Source of the DNA: Hymenobacter sediminicola
GTDB taxonomy: Bacteria > Bacteroidota > Bacteroidia > Cytophagales > Hymenobacteraceae
Assembly: GCF_014250515.1 (NCBI RefSeq)
Contig: NZ_CP060202.1
Location: 245,001-309,000, forward strand
Length of the DNA: 64,000 nt
Direction of reading: 5' to 3'
Each line of letters opens with the position of its first letter. Within the stretch, counting starts at the first letter, position 1. The translations under genes and the position numbers were made by a program. The notes beneath the pieces were generated by a model. It was not told the DNA's origin. It made no database searches and worked only from the letters and a program-made list of their open reading frames with translations. Shown here piece by piece: positions 19,521-27,380 of this stretch.

Positions 19521-21881
19521 CTAGAATGGGTAGCCGATGGCAATATTCAGGCGGGGGGCTTTGTCGTCGGGCGTGCCGTAGGGGGCACGTATTGGCATGG
19601 CCGCATCGAAGCGGATAACAAAGAACTGCACATCAATCCGGATGCCGGCGCCGGCCCCAATAGCCAGCTGGTTCAGGAATTTTGACGGCTCGAATTTCCC
19701 TCCTACGCGGGCTGGGTCTTCGTTTACCAGCCAGATGTTGCCGGCATCCACAAACAAAGCTCCCTTCACATACGGAAACAAGTCCTGGCGGTATTCGGCG
19801 TTGGCTTCGAAGCGCAGGTCGCCTACCTGGTCATAGAAATTGGTCTGCTTCTCCGTATCGGGCTTGTAAGTGCCTGGGCCAATACCACGTGCGGCATAGG
19901 CCCGCACACTGTTGGGGCCACCAATGCCGTACTGCTTGAGGTAAGGCAGCACGCGCGAGTTCTGATAGGGTAGGCCCGCCCCAATCAGGAGGCGAGTGGC
20001 AATTTTGTTGCCACTGGTGGGGTCGGCGGAGATGCGGAAGTAGTTGCGGAATTCTAGGTCTACTTTGGTGTATTGCGAAAACTGCTGGCCGATGAGCGTG
20101 TAGGCCGTGCTGCCGTCGGGGTTGGTTTCTTTGGGCTGGCTAGTCAGGTTACTGAACAGGTAAGCCAGATTGCCGGACAACTCTACCCCACCGCTGAAAT
20201 ACATCTGGTTGCGGCGCTGTTCCAACGCCTGCTGGTTGTAGGTGTAGCGGTAGCTGCTACCCAGAATAAACTGCTGGCGGAAGCTGTTGGCCAGGAAGGC
20301 ATTGTCATCAAGCAGCTTCTGAAAAACATCCGACACGGTTCCCAGTCGCAGGTATTGCAGGTCAATGGGCCGTAGCTCCTGCTCGTTGGTGATTTTGGTT
20401 TTCCAGGTGTAGCCGTAGTTCAGGCTGAACGCGTCCTGCCGGAAAGCGTCTAGGCGCTGCACGTATTTATAGCCGGCTCCAAAGGTAGTGCGCGGCTGAA
20501 AGTCGGAGTTGCGCAGCTGGATATCAAAGGGCGGCGTGATGAGACGCGGCACAATAAGCTGCGCGTCGGCGCCCAGCTCGTAGGATGTGAGGCCAATGGC
20601 GTTGGTGCCGGTGCGGGTTTGGTTCTCAAAGGCTCCCGTTACGTTCACCAGCAACTGTTCGGCGCCGCGCAGGGCCGAGCGGTTGCGGAACTGAATGCGG
20701 AAGCCCGGCCCCACAAAGCCATTGGACTTGCTCACCAGCAGCACTTCCGCCCGCAGGCTCTTTTTGGGCACCTGGGTCATGCGCACAAACGCATTCAGGT
20801 GGCCGTATTCGGCGGAGTCGGGCTGATTGCGGGCGGGTCGGAACCGGATATCCACGAACTTGAACGTACCCAGGCTCATAAGGCGGCTCAGGGTCTGGTC
20901 GGCGCGGCGGCGGCGGTACAGGCTGTCGGGGTAGAGAAAGGTGGCGTTGGTAATGGCCTTCGCCTTAAACATTTTCTCATCCGGGTAGTAGCGGTACTTG
21001 TTGTAGATGATGGGTTGGCGGCCTGCCGAAGCTGTGTCCGATAGTGAGTAGTCAGTGTTCAGGCTTACGCGGTTGAGCACATACGGCTGGGCCGCGCGCT
21101 TCGGAATCGAGCCTTTCACCTTCAGGTACACATTCACCTGGTTGTCGAGGGTACTATCTACCTGATACAGTAGGTAGTCGGGCGTGAAGTAGTAGTAGCC
21201 CTGGTTTTTGAGCACGCCATCAATACGGATTCGTTCGTTGATAAGCGTCTGTAGATTGTAGGGGTCACCTACTTTTAGCAGCGACGCCGACTCAGTGGCC
21301 CGAATGGCGCGGTCAAGCAACGTGTCACGCTCCGGATAGCGAATTTCCTTGATCAGGTAAGGCTTTCCTACCCGCGCCAGATAATCGACGGTGGCCGTCT
21401 GGCCCTTTTCCTTCACCTTACTGTGGACCACCGGCTTGAAATAGCCGTTGTTGTTGAGACGGTTGGCCATCAGGTTTTTCACCCGTTGGGTGTCTACCTC
21501 GCTCAGCAGCACCGGTTTTTCACCGTACTTGTCGGCCAGCCACTTACCCAGCCCTTTGGTTTTGCCTTCGCCCAGGCTCCAGAAGTAGAGTTTGGGCCGC
21601 ATGCCCAAGATAGAGGCATTGGGCTTTGGCGCAATAACCGATTCCAACTCCGTCGTCAAGGCGCTTTCGTTTGGGACCGGCGCTTCCGACTGCACTTTCA
21701 CAGTGCTTCCGGTGTAGAGCTTGCTGCCTTCCGGAATGTATTTGGTGCCCGAGCAAGCCGCCGACAGTGCCAGCATGCTCAGGGCGGCCCACTTTCGCAG
21801 CCATGGCCCCGCGGCCTTTCCTGGCAGGAGCCGGCGTGCTGCCGGACGACTTTCGGAACGGGAGGAAGAGCTAAAAGGCAT
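19521..21881 (-). CDS. tamL: TamL-type BamA/TamA-family outer-membrane lipoprotein
   Basis: The product has 786 residues. The N-terminus has a basic region and a lipobox ending LSAACSG (Cys43), which in Bacteroidota marks the lipid-anchored TamA relative called TamL. POTRA-like repeats follow (for example VKNLMANRLNNNGYFKPVVHS and DRAIRATESASLLKVGDPYN). The C-terminal half is an Omp85 barrel, with VRAYAARGIGPGTY resembling the conserved VRG(F/Y) loop motif, and the end reads RLNIAIGYPF with a terminal aromatic. It is presumed to work with TamB in moving lipids or outer-membrane proteins to the outer membrane. It starts 75 bp after tamB ends, so the two probably form an operon. The signal's n-region is long (about 30 residues); no better ATG is available. 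Confidence 0.88.
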   Translation of the reverse strand: MPFSSSSRSESRPAARRLLPGKAAGPWLRKWAALSMLALSAACSGTKYIPEGSKLYTGSTVKVQSEAPVPNESALTTELESVIAPKPNASILGMRPKLYFWSLGEGKTKGLGKWLADKYGEKPVLLSEVDTQRVKNLMANRLNNNGYFKPVVHSKVKEKGQTATVDYLARVGKPYLIKEIRYPERDTLLDRAIRATESASLLKVGDPYNLQTLINERIRIDGVLKNQGYYYFTPDYLLYQVDSTLDNQVNVYLKVKGSIPKRAAQPYVLNRVSLNTDYSLSDTASAGRQPIIYNKYRYYPDEKMFKAKAITNATFLYPDSLYRRRRADQTLSRLMSLGTFKFVDIRFRPARNQPDSAEYGHLNAFVRMTQVPKKSLRAEVLLVSKSNGFVGPGFRIQFRNRSALRGAEQLLVNVTGAFENQTRTGTNAIGLTSYELGADAQLIVPRLITPPFDIQLRNSDFQPRTTFGAGYKYVQRLDAFRQDAFSLNYGYTWKTKITNEQELRPIDLQYLRLGTVSDVFQKLLDDNAFLANSFRQQFILGSSYRYTYNQQALEQRRNQMYFSGGVELSGNLAYLFSNLTSQPKETNPDGSTAYTLIGQQFSQYTKVDLEFRNYFRISADPTSGNKIATRLLIGAGLPYQNSRVLPYLKQYGIGGPNSVRAYAARGIGPGTYKPDTEKQTNFYDQVGDLRFEANAEYRQDLFPYVKGALFVDAGNIWLVNEDPARVGGKFEPSKFLNQLAIGAGAGIRIDVQFFVIRFDAAMPIRAPYGTPDDKAPRLNIAIGYPF

Positions 21882-21956
21882 GAACAGAGCTGGTTTCTGG
21901 AAAAGGATACTGGAAAGAAGTGCCGGCGGACACCACGCCTGAAACGGGAAGGCTTG

Positions 21957-24900
21957 CTAGCGGCCGGAAGTGGTGGGGCGCCCGGCTACACGCGTGGTGT
22001 CGCGCCGCTGGTCCGAGGCCAGGGTCTGCGTCGAGTCCTGGGCCGCTTTCTTTTCGCGGCGCTGCTGGCGGCGGTTCTGCTTCACTTCTTCCTTCACCAC
22101 GTCGTCAATACCCTTGAACAGGTCGGCCAGGTCGCGGTAGTCGCGCTGGAAGATGAGCGAAGCACCGGTGCGCACAAACTGCCCGTCGATGTCGCCATAA
22201 GCATTGTTGCGGAAGGCCCGCAACCGGATTCGACCATTGGCCAGCACGTTGTATTCCACGCTCACATCACCCGCAAACGAGCTGATACCGGCCTGATTCT
22301 GTCCCTGGCTAGCCTGGTTGCCGCCACCCAGCGGCACATCGGTGCCGAGGCGCACGGTAAGACGGTTATTGAGCAGCTGGCGGCGCACGGCCACGTTCAG
22401 GTCGGTACGGGTTTTCTCGGCGCCGCTGCTGTAGTCGGCATAGGAGTTCACGCCTAGCTCCACGCCCAGGTTGGACAGGTAGGAGCCAGTGAGGTTATTG
22501 AGCTGCTGCGTAAGCACTTGGCTGGCCGAGCCGCGCAACTGGTCGGCTACGATGTTGCCGCCGCTGCTCTTGAACGGGTCATCGGTCATGAAGCGGTTCA
22601 GGACCAGCAGCGAGAATACCTGCTTGTTCAGCTCCGAAACCTCACTGGGCTGGCGCAATTGGGCTAGGCGGGCCTCAATTGGGCCGCGCAACTCCGAGCG
22701 GCTTTCCTCTGGCAGCTTGATATCGAAACCAATAATAGGCTTGAGCAGCTCGCCGGTCACGTTCAGGAACACCTGGAACGGCAACTGGTTGCGGCCCACA
22801 GCGTTCAGGGTTTCGTCGGCGAGGCCCTGCGAGGCCAGCAGCTCGGCTGGGGCGGCCTTCACGTTGTAGATAGCCGCAATGTTTAGCTGCGCGTTGTACG
22901 GGTCACCGCTCCATATAATAGAGCTGCCCTGCCCAATGTCGAACTTGCGCGACGCCAGATCATAGAGCGACATATTGTAGGTGCCGTCTGTCACGTCGAG
23001 GCGGCCGGTAAGGGTAATGGTACCCGCTGGGTCAATGGCCGTATTGAGGGTGCCGGCTGCCCGCACTTTCAGGTTGTCGCCGGAAATTGGGTCGATAACA
23101 AGTGTGAAGGGTGTGTTGTCGTTGACGGTGACGCGGGCTGTGATGTCGAAGCCGGCGGCGGTTTTGGCCGAATCCAGGGCTACCTGGCGCGCCAGCATCG
23201 TATCGAGTGGGGCGCTTTTATCTACCCACTCCACTATGCCGTCGGTGGCTACCAGGCCGGCCTCATCGTTGGGCACCACAATGGTCAGGTCGGAGCCTTC
23301 CACCACTACCACGCGCGTGTTCACCACCGGCAGGTTCATGTTGCCGCTGATACGGGTATCGGAGTCCAGCACCAGCTTGCCATAAAACAGCTCGTTGTCG
23401 GTGGCGCGGCTGTTCACGGCCAGGAACCGGTCGGTGGTGGCGTTCAGGTTGAAGCGGTAGGTGTTGACGTCGGCCAGATTAGGCATCAGAATGCGGCCGT
23501 CTACCACCGCTTTGTTGTTGAGCGAATCGAGGATGGTGAAGTTGTCGAAGCGCATGCCCTGCGGATCGAAGCTGATGGTCTGGCCGGGCATCCGGAAGTC
23601 GGAGCCCAGCTGCGTAAGTGTCAGGCCGGCATCCTGGGTAGTCGTGAGCGTGCCGTTCATGATGGGCTTACTTGCCGTGCCCGTCACGACCATGTTGCCC
23701 GTAATTCCGCCCGTGGCTTCGCGTAGCTGCCCGACCGAGAAAGGCTCGGCAGCCTTCAAATCGAAGCGGTTTACGGTTATATCGAACCGGATGGGGTCGG
23801 GCGGAGTAGCCAGGTAGTAACCTACGGCCCGTACGTCGGTGCCCTGCTGGTTGGTGAGGCGTACATCTACATTGTAGCGGTCGGGGGTAGGGTTGGTAGC
23901 TTTGAGCGTCACGTCGCCTACTACCGTCTTATTATACACCAGATTGCTCAGCACAGCATCGGCCGTAAAGGCCTGCCGGGGCTGGCCCAGGCTCAGGGCC
24001 AGTGCCTGACCGTTCAGAGTGCCGGCTACCAACGAATCCTGCATGCCAGCAGCGCGGGCCAGGCTGTTTAGCTCCAGGTTCTGCATGTTTAGCTGCAGCG
24101 GATACTGCGCACCGGGCAGGGTCTGCAGCTTCAAGGAGCGGTTGTTGCGGCTGAACTCCACATTATTGGCGAAAATGGCGCCTGTGGCAGTAGTATAGCG
24201 CAACTCATTGCCAGGTGTTACGGCCCATTCCACACGGTCCAGCATCAGCTTGGGGTCGAAGCTGAACGCATAGGCGTCGCCACTGTTAAGTACTCGCAGC
24301 ACACCGGCCATATTCAGCCGCTCGGCGCTATCTGACTCCGCAATGCGCAGGCGGGTGCCAATCTGGTTGTTCTGGATGCTGCCAGCCAGCGTAGGGTTCG
24401 GGATGCGCAGGGTGGTGTCCTGGCTGATCTGACGCAGACCCAGTCCGTAGTCCAGCTTTTGCGGATCAGACTGCACGTTGAATTTCAGCGAGTCCAGCGC
24501 ATAGCCCATGTACACGATGCGTGGAATGCGGGTGTTCATCGTGAGGTTGGCGGCGCGGCTGTCGAAGGAGCCCGTAAGTTTGAACGGTGTGAGCTGCTTG
24601 AGGTCGGGCACCAGTTTCTGCAGGGCTGCCGTGTTTTTCACGTTGGCATCGAAGGTGAAGCGGCGGTCGGCCTTAGAGGGGCGGTATTGCACGTCCGGTA
24701 GGTCAAAATATCGGTCGATGTGCTCCTGCAGGGCCGTGGCAATGTCGCCGAGGCGGGTGTTGCCGTTCAGGTTCAGATCTACAATGTTGGAGTTGAACAC
24801 AACTTCGGTACGGCCCGGTACCTGCACAATGCTGCCCCGCACCGAGTCCAGCGCAAATGGCTGGTTGTCGCGCACGATGATGATGTTGTTGCCGGAGAAC

Positions 24901-27122
24901 GTGCCGTTTATGGTGTTTAGGTCGGAGCCGCGCAGTTTGGCGGTCAGGTCGCCCTGCACGCGCAGGTCGCCGCCGGTGTAGAAGCCCAGGGCCGTAAGGT
25001 TGGCGCCGCGCAGGTTGAGGCGGTCCACGGTGTAGCTCGGGTTGTTGGCGTCGCGCAGGTTCACGGTGGCCAGCAGGTCCAGGTTCAGGTTGGGGTCTTC
25101 TGTGCTGCGGGCATCCACCACGTACAGGTTCCGGTCAATGTCCACGTTGGCTGTGATGCCGCGGTAGGTATAGCCGTTGTAGGTGGCGCGCTGCACGTTG
25201 GCCGTCAGCTTGCCGCGCAGCATATTCGGGTCGAGGCCGCCGCGGCCGTTCAGGCGGCCGTTGGCTGTCACCTTGCCAATGGTCGGGTCGCGCAGGATTT
25301 TGCCCACGTCCAGGTTTTGGGTGCTGAAGGTGGCAGCAATAGGCTCCTGGCCTTTCGGACCGGCGCCCAAATCCACCTTCGCTGCTACATTCCCGAAAGT
25401 GGTGGTAGCACGCAGGTCAGCATCAAACAGCATAGCTGTAGGGCGGCCCCGGAACGTGCCGGCCACCGTCATGCGCGGCGAAATGCGGTACTCATTCGGA
25501 ATCGTGCCCTTAGGCACCAGGCTGCGGATATCGGCCTCAGTAGTCGTGAACTGCTGAATGTTGAGGTCGGTGTAGAGGCGGCGGTCTGTTTCGGGCAGGC
25601 CCTGAATCCGGCCGCTGGCCTTCACGATGGTGTTGCGGAAGCCCACAAACTCCAGCCCTTGAATCCGCATATCGCCCACGCGCCCACTCACGCGCCCACT
25701 CAGCAGGATAGACTGGTTGGGACCCGTATTGAACGGCGGCGTGCCGGCTAGGTCGGGGGCCAGATATAAAATGTCGCGGAAGCCGAGGCGCACATTGCGC
25801 AGGTCGCCCTCAATACCGAGGTTGGGCAACTGCTTCATATCGGCCAGCGCATCGAGGCTCTTGTAGCGCATGCCCAGCGTCTGGCGGATGCGGGTGTGCG
25901 GCGTAACCAGGTCGAGGTTGGTCAAGCGCGTCTGCACCGAGTCAAATACCACATCAGCCTTCGCCGACTGCACCTGGAAGCCGCTTTTCTCCTTACCGGC
26001 CAGTTGGTTGATGCGGCCGGTGGTGCTGTTTTCGGAGTAGCGCAGGCTCTCCAGGTTCAGCGTCAGGTCCGTAAACTTGAGGTGGTTGTAGTCCATGGCC
26101 GGCACGCGGGTGCGCTGCGTCGGCTCGTTAAAGTTGTCGAAGGCCACGTCCACACCGCTGATGTCGGAGCGGTTCAGGGTCACTACCCAGTTGGCGGGCT
26201 GGCCGGTGGCGCCTTCCACGGCATCGTTCAGGTCGCGCACCACTTCGGCCGGATTCACGAGGCGCTTTTCTACCGGTACGTTTTCGTTCTGGGCGTAGGC
26301 AATGCTGGTGTTGCGTAGCTTCACCGTGTTCAGGGCTACCCGCGAGTTGATCAGGTCGATGTTGTCGGCCGTAATTTCGGCCTCGCCCACGCGGGTGCTG
26401 ATGAACTGCGCCGACGGGTCGTTCTTATACGTGAGGCTGACGTTGCTCAGGTTCGCCCGGTTCAGTCCGAACGTCAGGGCCAGTGGTTCCGCTACGGCCG
26501 TGTCCGGCGGCGCAGTTTTGGTTTGGGCAATGCTGATGCTAGTGTTGCGCAACGTGGCTTCGTCCACCTTATAAATAGACTGGTCCACGTCCACAGCATC
26601 CATGGCTACGGCCAGCTCGCCTACTTTCGTGCGCAGGTTCATACCCTCCACCTGGTCGTCGTAGGTGAGGTGAATGTTGGTCAGGCGCAGGTCGCCGATG
26701 TCGTATTTGAAGCCTGAGCCGGTCGTGTCGGCCGGCGTGGTTGTGGTGGTGTCGCCGGCCGCAAAGGCATTCACGATGAAGTCGTAGTTCGATACGCTGT
26801 CGGGCTCGGTGCGCTTGATGGCCAGCCGCCCGTCGTTCAGCTCCAAGGACTTCAGGTTGATTTCTGATTTGGTGAGGCCCCACAGGTCCAGGTCGACGCC
26901 CAAGTGGCCCACCGACAGCAGTGTATCGCCTTGCTGATCTTCGATATACACGCCGTCGAGACTGAGAGCGTGCTTGAAATCGGTGCGAAACTTGGCTATC
27001 CGGACTTCCGTGCCAATTTTATCTTGTAGGTAGCCAGCCGCTTTGCGGGCCGCATAGTCCTGCACCGACGGAAATTGTAAGGCAACTACAATCCCGACGA
27101 CTAGCAGCAGCACAAAAGCCAC
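21957..27122 (-). CDS. tamB: TamB-domain (DUF490) translocation/assembly protein
   Basis: The coordinates give 1721 residues from a GTG at 27122. A single N-terminal membrane segment (FVLLLVVGIVVALQF) is followed by the AsmA-like start SVQDYAARKAAGYLQDKIGTEVRI. A very long beta-rich bridge of repeated strands follows, ending with the TamB C-terminal domain (roughly 1210-1690, including SRKFDIGQGSSIIWSGDP and ADQLRGSASQVLTQQLNNL). TamB spans the periplasm as a groove thought to carry phospholipids, partnered by TamA/TamL, and tamL follows directly. No in-frame ATG exists upstream. The frame stays open for 23 more codons and encodes a basic segment (YARRALYTILGLV) that looks like the natural cytoplasmic tail, so translation may start at a rare codon further up, such as ATT or CTG. 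Confidence 0.9.
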   Translation of the reverse strand: MAFVLLLVVGIVVALQFPSVQDYAARKAAGYLQDKIGTEVRIAKFRTDFKHALSLDGVYIEDQQGDTLLSVGHLGVDLDLWGLTKSEINLKSLELNDGRLAIKRTEPDSVSNYDFIVNAFAAGDTTTTTPADTTGSGFKYDIGDLRLTNIHLTYDDQVEGMNLRTKVGELAVAMDAVDVDQSIYKVDEATLRNTSISIAQTKTAPPDTAVAEPLALTFGLNRANLSNVSLTYKNDPSAQFISTRVGEAEITADNIDLINSRVALNTVKLRNTSIAYAQNENVPVEKRLVNPAEVVRDLNDAVEGATGQPANWVVTLNRSDISGVDVAFDNFNEPTQRTRVPAMDYNHLKFTDLTLNLESLRYSENSTTGRINQLAGKEKSGFQVQSAKADVVFDSVQTRLTNLDLVTPHTRIRQTLGMRYKSLDALADMKQLPNLGIEGDLRNVRLGFRDILYLAPDLAGTPPFNTGPNQSILLSGRVSGRVGDMRIQGLEFVGFRNTIVKASGRIQGLPETDRRLYTDLNIQQFTTTEADIRSLVPKGTIPNEYRISPRMTVAGTFRGRPTAMLFDADLRATTTFGNVAAKVDLGAGPKGQEPIAATFSTQNLDVGKILRDPTIGKVTANGRLNGRGGLDPNMLRGKLTANVQRATYNGYTYRGITANVDIDRNLYVVDARSTEDPNLNLDLLATVNLRDANNPSYTVDRLNLRGANLTALGFYTGGDLRVQGDLTAKLRGSDLNTINGTFSGNNIIIVRDNQPFALDSVRGSIVQVPGRTEVVFNSNIVDLNLNGNTRLGDIATALQEHIDRYFDLPDVQYRPSKADRRFTFDANVKNTAALQKLVPDLKQLTPFKLTGSFDSRAANLTMNTRIPRIVYMGYALDSLKFNVQSDPQKLDYGLGLRQISQDTTLRIPNPTLAGSIQNNQIGTRLRIAESDSAERLNMAGVLRVLNSGDAYAFSFDPKLMLDRVEWAVTPGNELRYTTATGAIFANNVEFSRNNRSLKLQTLPGAQYPLQLNMQNLELNSLARAAGMQDSLVAGTLNGQALALSLGQPRQAFTADAVLSNLVYNKTVVGDVTLKATNPTPDRYNVDVRLTNQQGTDVRAVGYYLATPPDPIRFDITVNRFDLKAAEPFSVGQLREATGGITGNMVVTGTASKPIMNGTLTTTQDAGLTLTQLGSDFRMPGQTISFDPQGMRFDNFTILDSLNNKAVVDGRILMPNLADVNTYRFNLNATTDRFLAVNSRATDNELFYGKLVLDSDTRISGNMNLPVVNTRVVVVEGSDLTIVVPNDEAGLVATDGIVEWVDKSAPLDTMLARQVALDSAKTAAGFDITARVTVNDNTPFTLVIDPISGDNLKVRAAGTLNTAIDPAGTITLTGRLDVTDGTYNMSLYDLASRKFDIGQGSSIIWSGDPYNAQLNIAAIYNVKAAPAELLASQGLADETLNAVGRNQLPFQVFLNVTGELLKPIIGFDIKLPEESRSELRGPIEARLAQLRQPSEVSELNKQVFSLLVLNRFMTDDPFKSSGGNIVADQLRGSASQVLTQQLNNLTGSYLSNLGVELGVNSYADYSSGAEKTRTDLNVAVRRQLLNNRLTVRLGTDVPLGGGNQASQGQNQAGISSFAGDVSVEYNVLANGRIRLRAFRNNAYGDIDGQFVRTGASLIFQRDYRDLADLFKGIDDVVKEEVKQNRRQQRREKKAAQDSTQTLASDQRRDTTRVAGRPTTSGR

Positions 27123-27380
27123 AAGCCCAAGGATAGTATACAGCGCACGACGAGCGTAAGTAGGCAGAGTAGTAATAACCAGACACAGTTAGGGTTCAAT
27201 GAAAACCAAACGGTAGAAATGGCCCTGGGGTTGGGAAAAAGCGTGCTAAGTCGTTGTAGCGCTACACTCATGGCACCCGATGGTGGTTTGACCGGGTAGC
27301 GCCGGCACCAGCCAGATTATGGCCAATAGCGCACAATACCGCGGCAGCTACTTATCTTTCGGACTTATTCTTTTCGCCCC

